A stretch of DNA of 64,000 nucleotides from an uncultured Prevotella sp. (GTDB taxonomy: Bacteria > Bacteroidota > Bacteroidia > Bacteroidales > Bacteroidaceae): the NCBI GenBank assembly GCA_900554835.1, contig USJD01000003.1, positions 1 through 64,000 on the forward strand. The letters run 5' to 3'. The notes below the pieces were generated by a model. The model had not been told where the DNA came from and made no database searches. It was given only the letters and a program-made list of their open reading frames with translations. Below, piece by piece: positions 17,191-27,219 of this stretch; the first letter of the stretch is position 1; each line of letters starts with the position of its first letter. Position numbers and translations under genes: made by a program.

Positions 17191-17240
17191 TTATTTTTGC
17201 GTGGGCAAGCAAAAATTTCTGCGTGCCCACGCAAAAATAA
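17191..17240. terminator. bidirectional terminator, 17-bp stem
   Basis: Perfect 17-bp inverted repeat (17191-17207 with 17224-17240), GC-rich core GCGTGGGC flanked by T5/A5, 16-nt loop. Insulates the sugar kinase gene from the polysaccharide locus. Confidence 0.9.
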
Positions 17241-17296
17241 TTATATCTCATGTTATTTCTTGTTTTATGGATAAGTATGTTATCTTCTCCTTCTCT

Positions 17297-17341
17297 TGTT
17301 GATTTGTTTCTTTTAAATGAAAAATACATGTTGATTTGTTT
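17297..17341 (+). promoter_or_regulatory. 13-bp direct repeat upstream of susC-1
   Basis: TGTTGATTTGTTT at 17297-17309 and again at 17329-17341, period 32 bp (about three helical turns). It ends 64 bp before the -7 box of susC-1. The core GATTTGTTT is close to GACTTGTTT, repeated upstream of the esterase gene (47227-47260). Candidate binding site for the regulator of the mannan loci, which is not encoded here. Confidence 0.45.
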
Positions 17342-17404
17342 AGTTTATTACATTTTATACACCATTTATTAACCAAAAGATACAAATGTGTGCTTCTTTT
17401 TATG

Positions 17405-17412
17405 TACTTTTG
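17405..17412 (+). promoter_or_regulatory. -7 box TACTTTTG for locus 1 (susC-1)
   Basis: TACTTTTG fits TAnnTTTG; the leader before the ATG at 17536 is about 115 nt. No TTG lies 20 nt upstream, so this promoter probably needs an activator. The rest of 17241-17404 shows only the direct repeat and AT-rich sequence. Confidence 0.65.
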
Positions 17413-17535
17413 CCAGCGATATATTATAATCACAAGGAATCATCTGTGTTTTATAGTGAACTAATGATACTAAAATCAATCACATTAGAACATAGTATAA
17501 ACCTATACTTATTTAAATTTAAAACCTAAGTAATT

Positions 17536-20500
17536 ATGAGAAAAACATCTCAACATTTCTCGCAGAGCCCAGTGCTCTGTAAAGTTGCTCTGGTAGCCAT
17601 CATGTTGGCTTTCCAGGCACTGTTAGGAATCGGAGCGGGTGTCCTCAATGCTCAGACGGTTAAGGGAACAGTCATTTCTGGCAGTGACAATGAACCATTG
17701 ATTGGTGCAAGTGTCATGGTACAGGGTACTAAGACGGGTTCTGTTACCGACTTGGATGGTAATTTTACCATCGAGGCAAAGAACGGACAAACGCTCGAAG
17801 TCTCTTATCTGGGATTCATTACCCAAAAAGTAAAAGTAAATGGTTCTGTTGTTCAAGTAACACTCCAGGAAGACAAACATTCGCTTGATGAGGTGGTGGT
17901 TGTTGGTTATGGTGTTCAGAAGAAAAAGTTGGTGACAGGTGCTACCGTTCAGTTGAAAGGTGACGATATTGCCAAACTCAACACCACCAATCCACTTTCT
18001 GCTATGCAGGGACAGACTCCTGGTGTCAACATCGTTTCTACTTCTGGTCAGCCAGGTGCTGCCATGAGTGTTACCATCCGTGGTTTGGGAACTGTAGGTA
18101 ATTCACAGCCTCTTTATTTGATTGATGGAGTAGGTGGTGATATCACAACCCTGAACCCTGCTGACATCGAGAGTATCGACGTCTTGAAGGATGCTGCTTC
18201 TGCTGCTATCTATGGTGCGCAGGCTGCCAATGGTGTAGTCCTCGTAACTACCAAGAGTGGTAAGGAAGGGTCTGGAAAGATTACATACGATGGTTATGTA
18301 GGATGGCAGACCTTGGGCAGAAAGTTCAACATGCTCAACTCTAATCAGTACATGCAGATCATGGATGAGGCTCGTCTCAACTCTGGTATGTCTCCTGTAG
18401 ATTGGACTTCTTTGAACGCCATTCGTGATATAGATGGTAATGTATATAATACAGACTGGATTGATCAGGCTGTAGATAATGGCGCCTTGACCACCAGCCA
18501 CAGTTTGGCCTTTACCGGTGGTAGCAAGACTTCTACTTATTCTATTTCTGGCGGCTATACCGGACAGGATGGTTTGATTGGCGGTTCTGATGTCTCTTAT
18601 TATAAAAGGTATAACCTCCGTGCCAATTCGGAACACAAAATGTATAATGGTTTGATTACTATTGGTGAGCATATCGGTTTTGTATATAAAGATAGCCGTG
18701 GTATGAATACCGGTAGTATCTGGAACAACAATCTCCGTGGTGCTTTTGCTACATCACCTTTGGTTCCTGTTTATGATGCAGACGGCAATTACTATTCTAC
18801 TATCAATTCAGATTGGAATCCTAATGATGGCAACCCTTATGGTACCATGATGATGAACCGTTACAATCAGAGCAAGAATACTTCTGTGGATGCAAATGTC
18901 TATTTGCAGATTGAACCTATCAAGAACTTGAAGTTCAAGACAGTCTTTGCTGTGAATTATGGCGGTTCCAACTATCGTTCTTTTTCTCCAATCTACAAGT
19001 TCACTCCTCAGAGTGGTAATGGAGTAACATCTGTAAACCAGAGTCATGGTAATGGTACATCTTTGGTATGGACAAATACTTTGACTTATGATTTCGATAT
19101 CAAGTCACATCATATCAGTGCTTTGATTGGTAGTGAGACCAGTAAGTATGATGGTAGTTCTACAGGTAGCTATGGCTTGAATTTGACTGCTGGCTTTGAT
19201 GATTGGGAGCATGCTTATGTAGCCAATACAGAAATGAGCAATGAAAACCGAAAGATTAGTGGTGGTCCATACGATTCTACTCGTGGACAGTCTTTCTTCG
19301 CTCGTATGGGTTGGTCATGGAAGGATCGCTATATGGTGAATGCAACCATGCGTGCCGATGGTTCTTCTAAGTTTGCAAGAGGTCATCGTTGGGGCTATTT
19401 CCCTTCTGTTTCTGCAGGTTGGACAATTACTGAGGAAGATTTTATGAAATCAAGTGCTTCTTGGTTGGATTTCTTGAAACTTCGTCTTTCTTGGGGTCAG
19501 GTTGGTAATGCGAATATCAAGTGCTATCAGTATTTGGCTCCTGTATCTACATCCAATACCAATTATAACTTTGGTACTGATGGTGGTACTACTGGTTGGA
19601 ACATGGGTGCTTATACCAGCCGTTTGGCGAATGAGAATGTGAAGTGGGAAACTTCTGAACAGTATAACGTTGGTTTGGATGCTCGTTTCCTCCGCCAGCG
19701 CCTCTCTTTGACTTTTGATGCATATGTCAAGAATACTAAGGATTGGTTGGTGCAGGCTCCTGTCTTGGCTACTGCTGGTACAGGTGGTCCTATCATCAAT
19801 GGTGGTGATGTGAAGAATAAGGGTATTGAACTTGGTCTTTCCTGGAACGATCAGATTGGTAAGGATCTCGTCTATAGTGTAGGAGCCAACTTCGCATACA
19901 ACCATAATGAAGTAGGTGCTATCCCAACGAAGGATGGTATCATCCACGGTCAGGAAAATCAGATTTATACCAATGCAGAGGAATTCTATCGTGCAGAAAA
20001 TGGCCACGCTATCGGTTATTTCTGGGGTTATAAGACAGCAGGTCTTTTCCAGAACCAGCAGGATATCAATAACTGGATTGCAGCAGGTAATGGTGTGATG
20101 CAGAGTAATGTTCAGCCTGGTGATGTGAAGTATATCGATATCAACCATGATGGTGTAATCAATGCAAATGATAAGGTTGACCTGGGTAATGGTCTTCCTA
20201 AATATACTTTCGGCTTTAATTTTTCTCTTGGTTATAAGGGATTTGATTTGAGTGCTAACTTTACAGGTGCTGCTGGTTTCCAGATTGCACAGTCTTATCG
20301 CGACCCAAGCTCTTCTCAAGCCAACTATAGCCGTCGCATCCTGACACGCTGGACTGGTGAGGGTACAAGTAATGAGATTCCTCGTGTTACATACGGAGAC
20401 GTAGGTAACTGGTTGTTCTCAGACCTTTATTTGCAGGATGGTGACTACATCCGTTTGCAAAACCTTACTTTGGGTTATGACTTCAAGAAACTCATTGCTT

Positions 20501-20700
20501 GGAAGGGACTCTCTAAGATGCGTCTCTATTTCCAGGTACAGAATCTCTTTACTTTGACCAAGTATGATGGAATGGATCCAGAAATCGGTTCTTACAATGG
20601 TACTGATGGTAACAGCAGCGACTCTTGGGTATCTGGTGTTGATATGGGTTACTATCCACATCCACGTACTTTCATCGTTGGTTTAAATCTTGCATTCTAA
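17536..20700 (+). CDS. SusC-like TonB-dependent oligosaccharide transporter (locus 1)
   Basis: A 1054-residue outer-membrane transporter. Layout: signal peptide to about residue 40 (VLNAQ); carboxypeptidase-regulatory-like domain about 42-115 (GTVISGSDNEPLIGASVMVQ); DEVVVVGYG ahead of the plug (about 120-240; GVNIVSTSGQPG, LYLIDGVGG); a 22-strand barrel ending in LNLAF. With the SusD protein 19 bp downstream it forms the pedal-bin import complex for oligosaccharides too large for porins. Neighbouring GH5 and GH26 genes point to beta-mannan or glucomannan oligosaccharides as cargo; the sequence itself does not show specificity. Confidence 0.95.
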   Translation: MRKTSQHFSQSPVLCKVALVAIMLAFQALLGIGAGVLNAQTVKGTVISGSDNEPLIGASVMVQGTKTGSVTDLDGNFTIEAKNGQTLEVSYLGFITQKVKVNGSVVQVTLQEDKHSLDEVVVVGYGVQKKKLVTGATVQLKGDDIAKLNTTNPLSAMQGQTPGVNIVSTSGQPGAAMSVTIRGLGTVGNSQPLYLIDGVGGDITTLNPADIESIDVLKDAASAAIYGAQAANGVVLVTTKSGKEGSGKITYDGYVGWQTLGRKFNMLNSNQYMQIMDEARLNSGMSPVDWTSLNAIRDIDGNVYNTDWIDQAVDNGALTTSHSLAFTGGSKTSTYSISGGYTGQDGLIGGSDVSYYKRYNLRANSEHKMYNGLITIGEHIGFVYKDSRGMNTGSIWNNNLRGAFATSPLVPVYDADGNYYSTINSDWNPNDGNPYGTMMMNRYNQSKNTSVDANVYLQIEPIKNLKFKTVFAVNYGGSNYRSFSPIYKFTPQSGNGVTSVNQSHGNGTSLVWTNTLTYDFDIKSHHISALIGSETSKYDGSSTGSYGLNLTAGFDDWEHAYVANTEMSNENRKISGGPYDSTRGQSFFARMGWSWKDRYMVNATMRADGSSKFARGHRWGYFPSVSAGWTITEEDFMKSSASWLDFLKLRLSWGQVGNANIKCYQYLAPVSTSNTNYNFGTDGGTTGWNMGAYTSRLANENVKWETSEQYNVGLDARFLRQRLSLTFDAYVKNTKDWLVQAPVLATAGTGGPIINGGDVKNKGIELGLSWNDQIGKDLVYSVGANFAYNHNEVGAIPTKDGIIHGQENQIYTNAEEFYRAENGHAIGYFWGYKTAGLFQNQQDINNWIAAGNGVMQSNVQPGDVKYIDINHDGVINANDKVDLGNGLPKYTFGFNFSLGYKGFDLSANFTGAAGFQIAQSYRDPSSSQANYSRRILTRWTGEGTSNEIPRVTYGDVGNWLFSDLYLQDGDYIRLQNLTLGYDFKKLIAWKGLSKMRLYFQVQNLFTLTKYDGMDPEIGSYNGTDGNSSDSWVSGVDMGYYPHPRTFIVGLNLAF

Positions 20701-20719
20701 CTCTTTAAAAGAAAGTAAC

Positions 20720-22414
20720 ATGAAAAGAAAACATATATTGATGGGTGCCTTGATATTGTCTGCGATGACTCTTACGTCTTGCGAAGACTTCCTCGACACT
20801 TCATCTAAAACAGATATGAACTCTGAGACAGCTTATAGCACTCCGGGTGCTGCTGGTCTGGATCTCATTGGCTGCTATGATGGTTGGCAGCGTACAATTA
20901 GTGATGAGGGTGTGGGCATGTATCTTACTGCAGAGTTTGCTTCCGACCAGGCTTTTGCTGGTTTAGGACTTTCTGATGCTAAGAATAATAACGTGCTCGA
21001 CCAGTTTGATACAGGTCTTGCTCCTTCTTATAATGATATGTTTAACACCGACTGGGTAAACTATTACAAGGCTATCTTCCGTTGTAATAAGTTGATTCAG
21101 GCTGATGCTACTATCAATTGGAATGGCGATACCAAGACCGAAGGTCGCATCATGGGCGAGGCTCGTGCCATTCGTGCCATCTTGTATTTTGATTTGGCCC
21201 GCTTGTTTGGTGATGTACCTCTGCTGTTGGTACCTACAGAGGAGAATGTTCCTCGTACTCCTGTCAAGGAAGTATATCAGGCTATTTTCGATGATTTGAA
21301 ATATGCTGCCGAGAATATTCCTGCTGATGCTTATCCATTGAGTGACCGTAATACCAATGATGGTCGTATTACCAGGTATGCTGCTGAGGCTTTGTTAGCT
21401 CGCGCGTACCTATATTATACTGGTTATTATGGAGAAGAACATCCTGCTTGCTCTAAGGCTGAGGCTACTGATGCCATCAATGACGTGGTAGATAATGGAG
21501 GTTATGAGTTGGAAGAAAATTATAAGGATTTCTGGATGCCTTCTTCTGATATTACCGCTGAGTCCAAGACCGTGACGGGCGATGATACAAAATATAATTG
21601 GCAAACTACTTACGCTGGTAAGTGGTATGATGGCGATGGTTGGAAGTCTGGACAGGGTAATTTGTCTAAGGAAATCGTACTGAACATGAAGTTTGCTGTT
21701 ACTCAGAATTATGATGGTGATGGTGACGGTAATACATTCTCTGTTTATCTCGGTCCTCGTAACCGTTGTGCGTCTGATGTACATATTGCCAGTGGTTGGG
21801 GTGCTTGCTCTGTTACTCCTGCTTTTGTGGAGCAGTATAAGAACGATCCTCGTTTCTCTGCCTGTGTTTGGAGTTGTCAGGATGCTGGCTTTACAGCTGA
21901 TGAGGCTGATACATATGAATATACAGGTTATTATACCCGTAAGTATGCGCCAATGTGTTTCTCTGATGGTACACGACAAGAGGTAGGTTTCAAATTGGGT
22001 ATTGCTCACCAGAACCTTACTTATTACCAGGACTATACCATCATGCGTTATGCTGATGTCTTGTTGATGCATTCAGAGCTGAATGGTAACGACTGGGGCT
22101 TGAACAAGGTTCGTGCTCGTGTGGGTTTGGAACCTGTTGATTATAGCATAGAGAATATCCGCAAGGAGCGTGCCATCGAATTGGCTTTCGAAGGTGTGCA
22201 CTATTGGGATTTGATGCGCTATAAGAAGGATGGTGCTTATGCCGCTGAAGCCATTGCCAAGGCTCAGAATGGAGCCAAGGTGAAGAATGGTGGTGTGGAT
22301 GCTACGACCAAGTTTGTGGAAAGCAATTTCACTTCCAAGAAAGGCTTGATGCAGATTCCTAATACTCAGATTACGCTTTCCGGTAAAGTTCTTACTCAGA
22401 ACCCTGGATGGTAA
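20720..22414 (+). CDS. SusD/RagB glycan-binding lipoprotein (locus 1)
   Basis: A 564-residue surface lipoprotein. Start at 20720 because the longer frame would overlap susC, while MKRKHILMGALILSAMTLTS then Cys21-EDFLD is a proper lipoprotein signal. The helical TPR-like scaffold of the family is seen in AEARAIRAILYFDLARLFGDVPLL (about 150-175) and the C-terminal IRKERAIELAFEGVHYWDLMRY (about 485-505). It forms the lid on the SusC barrel and hands over the glycan. A very acidic loop (DGDGDGN near 340) may bind calcium. Confidence 0.95.
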   Translation: MKRKHILMGALILSAMTLTSCEDFLDTSSKTDMNSETAYSTPGAAGLDLIGCYDGWQRTISDEGVGMYLTAEFASDQAFAGLGLSDAKNNNVLDQFDTGLAPSYNDMFNTDWVNYYKAIFRCNKLIQADATINWNGDTKTEGRIMGEARAIRAILYFDLARLFGDVPLLLVPTEENVPRTPVKEVYQAIFDDLKYAAENIPADAYPLSDRNTNDGRITRYAAEALLARAYLYYTGYYGEEHPACSKAEATDAINDVVDNGGYELEENYKDFWMPSSDITAESKTVTGDDTKYNWQTTYAGKWYDGDGWKSGQGNLSKEIVLNMKFAVTQNYDGDGDGNTFSVYLGPRNRCASDVHIASGWGACSVTPAFVEQYKNDPRFSACVWSCQDAGFTADEADTYEYTGYYTRKYAPMCFSDGTRQEVGFKLGIAHQNLTYYQDYTIMRYADVLLMHSELNGNDWGLNKVRARVGLEPVDYSIENIRKERAIELAFEGVHYWDLMRYKKDGAYAAEAIAKAQNGAKVKNGGVDATTKFVESNFTSKKGLMQIPNTQITLSGKVLTQNPGW

Positions 22415-22456
22415 TTCCTTTGAGGTAACATAATAAACATTTAATAATAAGAAGAT

Positions 22457-24490
22457 ATGAAAATACATAATCTTATATATACGCTTCTTGTTGCCATTGC
22501 AGTCTTCTTGTTGGCATCTTGTTCGCCAGAAGACTTTGGATTTGGCAAGAAGACATACTCTCCAGAAGATTTGGTGGAGGGTAAGGCTTATACGGTTACC
22601 ATTGAGGGTAATGTATTGAAGCTGGAATCTAAGATTTCTGATGCCACCTCTCTTTGGGTTACTCCTATCGGACGTTCCCAAGAGAAAGCGTTTACCGTGG
22701 AACTTCCTTTTGCTGGTGATTACGAGGTGACTTTTGGTGTCGAAACTCCTGGTGGTATCGTTTATGGTGAGCCATACAAAATCAATTTGGCGAAGAATGA
22801 TTTTTCTCTCTTGAGCGATAATAAATGGTTCCTCTTGGCGGATAAGGATTATAAAACAGGTCAGGAACTTCCTGATGCTGCTACTCTCTCTGCTGGCGTC
22901 AGCAAGAAGTGGTATCCTTGCGATGCAAATTACAACATCGGTCGTTGTACAGGTCCTGTGATGTATTGTTCTCCTTATGATCCTGATGGCGACGGCAAGG
23001 GATATACTGCTGATGATGAGGCAAATGGTGTTTATAAGGATTTGCTTTTTGGCTCTGACAACTGGAAACCAAACTGGGATCCTGGCTTCCAGAGCTGGTT
23101 GATTCCTGAAACAGATCCTTATATGGATTCTTATATGACATTCAGTATGGATGCTCAGAATGGTTGTGTGGCTACCATGTATCGTGGTGAATCCGGAACA
23201 AAGGATGCCAGCACAGGTACTAACATGGTGGGTAAGTTTAATATGAACTTGACAGATAAGACAAAGCCTACCATCTCTTTCACAGATTGCTATGCTATGC
23301 ATAATACAGGTTTTGATGCAGTTTGCTCTAACTATACTCAGGATATTCAGATTGCAGAGTTGACTCCATACCTCCTTCAGTTGGTTACCAAGCGTACCAA
23401 TTCAGAGGGTAACTGGTATCTTGTCTGGAACTTCGTTTCTGAGGATGTAATTGCTACCAAGGGTGCTTGCATTCCTAAGGCCGATCAGGATTTGATAGAG
23501 ACAGCGAAGCCTAAGCTTCCTACTTTCGAGAATATCCATACCGACTTGTTCACTGCCGATATCAATGGCGACAAGTATGTAGGTAGCAAGATGACTTTCA
23601 CTTTGGATTCAGAAACTCCATACGACTTCCTGTGGTGGAACGGTTCACCTAATGTGAAGGCATGGGAGAGCGTAATCGGTGGTAAGTATAACTCTACATG
23701 GGCTCCTGCTCTTGACGACAAGGCAATCGATAACTTCGAGTTGACTATCAGTAAGGCTTCTGATGGCTCTTACAATTATGAATGTGGTGAGGTAGATGGT
23801 AAGGTGAAAATCACAGAGAATACCTTGACTTTCGATAAGGAAATCTCTGTATTTGCTGTGGCTGGTGATAAGCGCACCATCGAGTTGAAGGGCAAGCAGT
23901 TCTATATCCTCGGTAACTCTGCCGATGATCAGTATCTCACCATCGGTATTCCTGAGACAAAGGACGAGAATGGCTTGGTTAACTCTTATCTCGTGGCTAA
24001 GTTGGCTTACAAGAAGATTGCTACGGGTCCTACAGGTCCTACCAAGGTGGCTATCGACAATTCCATCATCCACAACGAGGGTATCATGTGGATTGAGAAT
24101 GGTTGCCTTCGCGTCGGTTTCCATCATTATGGTGAAACTGGAAAGGGACTCTTCAAGGATGTGAAGTCTGTGAAGCTGAAGAAGAACCAGACCATCACCG
24201 TTACCTTTAAAATTAAGGGTGGCGTGACATGGAGCAAGACTCCTAAGTGTGCCTTGATTGATAACAATATCAAACAGACATGGGAACCAGGTGCATTCAA
24301 CCTCGCTGATGCGGTTACGGTAGATACCAATGGCGGTGAGACTACGGTTTCACTTACCAATACCACTGGTTCTACACAGACCTTCACAGCAACCTGTCTC
24401 GACTTGTCTGTTCAGTTGGATGGCTTTGGCGACTATGGTGGCTCAACCGACAACATCGACATTGAGATTGTTTCCTGCACAATTCAATAA
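22457..24490 (+). CDS. SusE-position surface glycan-binding lipoprotein
   Basis: A 677-residue lipoprotein (LLASC, Cys22, SPEDFGF). The first about 90 residues look like a PKD/Ig-type spacer (YTVTIEGNVLKLESKISDATSLWVTP). Then come two similar beta-rich modules, one ending with LLQLVTKRTNSEGNWYLVWNF (about 290-315), and one with YDFLWWNGSPNVKAWESVIG and YLTIGIP (about 380-510), and a C-terminal beta-sandwich (about 525-677). Position after susD and multidomain build match surface glycan-binding proteins that capture polysaccharide for the SusCD pair. No enzyme motif is visible; carbohydrate binding is inferred from context. Confidence 0.75.
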   Translation: MKIHNLIYTLLVAIAVFLLASCSPEDFGFGKKTYSPEDLVEGKAYTVTIEGNVLKLESKISDATSLWVTPIGRSQEKAFTVELPFAGDYEVTFGVETPGGIVYGEPYKINLAKNDFSLLSDNKWFLLADKDYKTGQELPDAATLSAGVSKKWYPCDANYNIGRCTGPVMYCSPYDPDGDGKGYTADDEANGVYKDLLFGSDNWKPNWDPGFQSWLIPETDPYMDSYMTFSMDAQNGCVATMYRGESGTKDASTGTNMVGKFNMNLTDKTKPTISFTDCYAMHNTGFDAVCSNYTQDIQIAELTPYLLQLVTKRTNSEGNWYLVWNFVSEDVIATKGACIPKADQDLIETAKPKLPTFENIHTDLFTADINGDKYVGSKMTFTLDSETPYDFLWWNGSPNVKAWESVIGGKYNSTWAPALDDKAIDNFELTISKASDGSYNYECGEVDGKVKITENTLTFDKEISVFAVAGDKRTIELKGKQFYILGNSADDQYLTIGIPETKDENGLVNSYLVAKLAYKKIATGPTGPTKVAIDNSIIHNEGIMWIENGCLRVGFHHYGETGKGLFKDVKSVKLKKNQTITVTFKIKGGVTWSKTPKCALIDNNIKQTWEPGAFNLADAVTVDTNGGETTVSLTNTTGSTQTFTATCLDLSVQLDGFGDYGGSTDNIDIEIVSCTIQ

Positions 24491-24508
24491 CTTTAATAGC
24501 GCAAACTT

Positions 24509-27145
24509 ATGAAGAATAAAATATTATACGGAATTATGGCCTTCGTCATGGGTATCTTCATGACAGGCTGTAGCGATGATGATTATTCTATCAGCAATAC
24601 TCCGCTCCTCACCGATGAGTCGGTGACCACAGGTTCTGCTGATGTGACCGTGACATCCGCTACATTCCATGGCACGGTAAAGGGACTCGAAGAGCAGAAT
24701 GCCAGTGCCTATGCATTAGGCTTCTACTATGGTAAGAGCGAAGATAACTTGAGTGAGAAGGTAGCTGCTTCAGGAAGCAGTGAGTTCCAGGCTACGGTTT
24801 CCGGTATGCCAGGTGATGTAGTCTACTATCAGGCTTATGTTACCTTGCAGGGTAGGGTAACCTACAAGGGTTCTGTACAGAGTGCCATCATGACCGATGC
24901 CAAGGCTATCACTGGCGATCCGAAGGATTTGACAGCCAATTCTGTTATCCTGACCGGTAAGTTGGAGAAGGCTCCTCAGGAGGCTACCAGCGGTATCGTG
25001 ATTTCTGGTGTCGAGGGTTCTGAGAATGTTCGTGCCGGTGTTCGCATCGTTGCTGCCGGCATCAATGACAATTACGAAATCAAGGCAGAGGGTTTGTTGC
25101 CTAATACAACTTACCACTATACTGCCTATCTCGACCTCGGCAATGGTACAGTGTATGGTGAAGACCGTACCTTTACAACTGCTCCTGCTGACTTCAATCC
25201 TGATACTGACCTCGTTGACTTAGGTCTTTCTACCAAGTGGGCTAAGTATAATGTAGGTGCTTCTGATGAGAAGCAGTTGGGTGGTCTCTTTGGATTTGGT
25301 GATATGACCGGTTTCCAGACATCTATCAATCTGGAAGATTATGCTTCAGCTGATATCTATAAGACCGATCGCGATGTTGCCAACAAGGTATATGGTTCAT
25401 GGGTTACCATGCCAACCATCGATGAGTTTGAGGAACTCTTCACAGAGTGTAAGAAAGAATGGGTAGAGGATACCGAGAATCATGTAGCTGGTTATAAGTT
25501 TACCGGTCCTAATGGTAACTCTATCTTCTTGCCTGCAGCCGGTACCCGTACTCAGGGCAATGTTTCCGGCGAGGGTTTGAACGGTTACTATCTCTCTGGT
25601 TCAATCAATGCCACCGACAACCGTTTTGCCATGGCGTATAGTTTCGACCAAAACGCAGCACGCCGTACTACCACTCCTGTTTATCAGGCATTGGCTATCC
25701 GCCCGGTTTCAGTGGCTAAGAATGTGAAGTTTGACAAGACTAAGCTTTATAATACTTGGGAGTTTGACTTGAAGCCAGATGGATCTCATTATAAGTTTGT
25801 TGGTCCTGTCTTCTTCTATGGCAAGGATGCATGTTGGGCTTCTTATACCAATAATCAGCCGGTTGTGGGTGAAACCACAGGCTGGGATGCCGATTTCGCT
25901 TCAATTTCCTGGGCTATCAGTAGTGCAGACCACTGTCAGGGAACCATGACATTCTATCAGGATGAAGATGGCAATGATAAGGTAAAGGTTCATCAGGTTC
26001 AGGCTGATGGTTCTTATAAGGATTCTGAAGGTACATTTACCGTTGATGAGAAGAATAAGACAATCACAATGACCATTGACCCTCTGAATGCTGTAGAGTA
26101 TATTGGTGGTATCACTCGTACTGATGAAACAAAGATCAAGGTGATGTCTCTTTCTGACGAGGCGCTTCAGTTGGGTGTAATCCGTTCTAGTGATGGTCAG
26201 CTGATGATTTATAACTATGTAACCTCTGATGTCAAGAATGGCTATGTTGCCAAGTTGACTGCTTGGGGTGATGGTGGCAACTGGGATGGCGCTTCAACTG
26301 TCGTTTCTGGTGGCTCAAAGGCTGTTGGTCAATATACAGTTAAACTTGAAACAACAGAAGCCCGCACCAATGGTAAGGTTTACGTCCTCGATTTGGAAGG
26401 CTTTGCTGCCAAATACCCTAAGGCTTTGGTCCGCATTGATGCCATCAAGGCTGATGGACAGGATTTGAAGTTTGATGCCAACAAGTTCCATTATGGTGCT
26501 CTCGAGCCTAACGGCAACTATCGTATAGAGTTGTTCAATATTTGGGGTACTGGCACAGCTCTGAATTCCCCATTCCGTGCTAGTGGCGGTCCTGGTGAAG
26601 CAGGCGAGCCTGCTCTTGCCTTCAATAAAACCTTGGAGGTGACATTCACTGTAGTTTCTACAACTAGTGATGGTACTGGTGTTTATACTCCTACATTCAA
26701 TGCCGTTCGTGGCTGGGGTGAAGGTGAGGCTCAGTTGTGGGGATATAACGATGGTTCTACTTTGAAAGTTGTTAAGAGTGACAAGGGGCAATACTCTCTC
26801 GAGAACAATCAGTTCGATATGACTTATGAAGGTTCTGGCTTTGAAGGTGGTACTATCATGACCTTTATCGAGTTTGCTGACCTTTATGGTTTCTTCCCAG
26901 GCACACACAGTACTTTGGATGAGTTCTATCTTGACGGTCAGGCTGTTTCTTACGATAAGTCTAAGGTGGTTGACGCCAATGAGAATCCTAAGTATCGTTT
27001 GGAATTGTTTAATTGCTATGGTTCTACAAAGGATAATTGTGCATTTGGTGTCAAGGATGGTGATTTGATGCGAGAGCTGGGCTTTAATAAGTCTATGCGC
27101 GCTAAGTTCACTGTTCATAGCCTCTTCCCTGTTCCTGAGTGGTAA
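24509..27145 (+). CDS. multidomain surface glycan-binding lipoprotein
   Basis: An 878-residue lipoprotein (MTGC, Cys21, SDDDY). Order: two fibronectin-III-like repeats (about 30-135 and 140-230; the second ends GNGTVYGEDRTFTT); a FISUMP-like domain (about 235-405; VDLGLSTKWAKYNVGA ... FLPAAGTR ... ALAIRPVS); a lipocalin-like segment (about 410-580); and two copies of a C-terminal module (about 600-730 and 745-875), each ending in YRIELFN or YRLELFN then FNKTLEVTFTV or FNKSMRAKFTV. Probably a long arm that holds mannan at the cell surface. I assign binding from context and modules; ligand unknown. Confidence 0.7.
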   Translation: MKNKILYGIMAFVMGIFMTGCSDDDYSISNTPLLTDESVTTGSADVTVTSATFHGTVKGLEEQNASAYALGFYYGKSEDNLSEKVAASGSSEFQATVSGMPGDVVYYQAYVTLQGRVTYKGSVQSAIMTDAKAITGDPKDLTANSVILTGKLEKAPQEATSGIVISGVEGSENVRAGVRIVAAGINDNYEIKAEGLLPNTTYHYTAYLDLGNGTVYGEDRTFTTAPADFNPDTDLVDLGLSTKWAKYNVGASDEKQLGGLFGFGDMTGFQTSINLEDYASADIYKTDRDVANKVYGSWVTMPTIDEFEELFTECKKEWVEDTENHVAGYKFTGPNGNSIFLPAAGTRTQGNVSGEGLNGYYLSGSINATDNRFAMAYSFDQNAARRTTTPVYQALAIRPVSVAKNVKFDKTKLYNTWEFDLKPDGSHYKFVGPVFFYGKDACWASYTNNQPVVGETTGWDADFASISWAISSADHCQGTMTFYQDEDGNDKVKVHQVQADGSYKDSEGTFTVDEKNKTITMTIDPLNAVEYIGGITRTDETKIKVMSLSDEALQLGVIRSSDGQLMIYNYVTSDVKNGYVAKLTAWGDGGNWDGASTVVSGGSKAVGQYTVKLETTEARTNGKVYVLDLEGFAAKYPKALVRIDAIKADGQDLKFDANKFHYGALEPNGNYRIELFNIWGTGTALNSPFRASGGPGEAGEPALAFNKTLEVTFTVVSTTSDGTGVYTPTFNAVRGWGEGEAQLWGYNDGSTLKVVKSDKGQYSLENNQFDMTYEGSGFEGGTIMTFIEFADLYGFFPGTHSTLDEFYLDGQAVSYDKSKVVDANENPKYRLELFNCYGSTKDNCAFGVKDGDLMRELGFNKSMRAKFTVHSLFPVPEW

Positions 27146-27166
27146 TATTTGATAAATATTAATAAG

Positions 27167-27202
27167 GAGAATCCGATAGTTCTCAGAACTTATCGGGTTC
27201 TC
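27167..27202 (+). promoter_or_regulatory. intercistronic hairpin ahead of the BACON-GH5 gene
   Basis: GAGAATCCGATAGTTCT pairs with the following AGAACTTATCGGGTTCTC (one G-U). No T run follows, so it looks like a processing or stability hairpin inside the operon rather than a terminator. Confidence 0.5.
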
Positions 27203-27219
27203 TATAAAACAGAAAGAAT

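Noticed and set aside
22073..23302. Long minus-strand frame antisense to susD-1 and the SusE-position gene
   Set aside because: Low-complexity Ile/Thr/Arg/His composition typical of a shadow; both sense genes have clear lipoprotein signals and family motifs.
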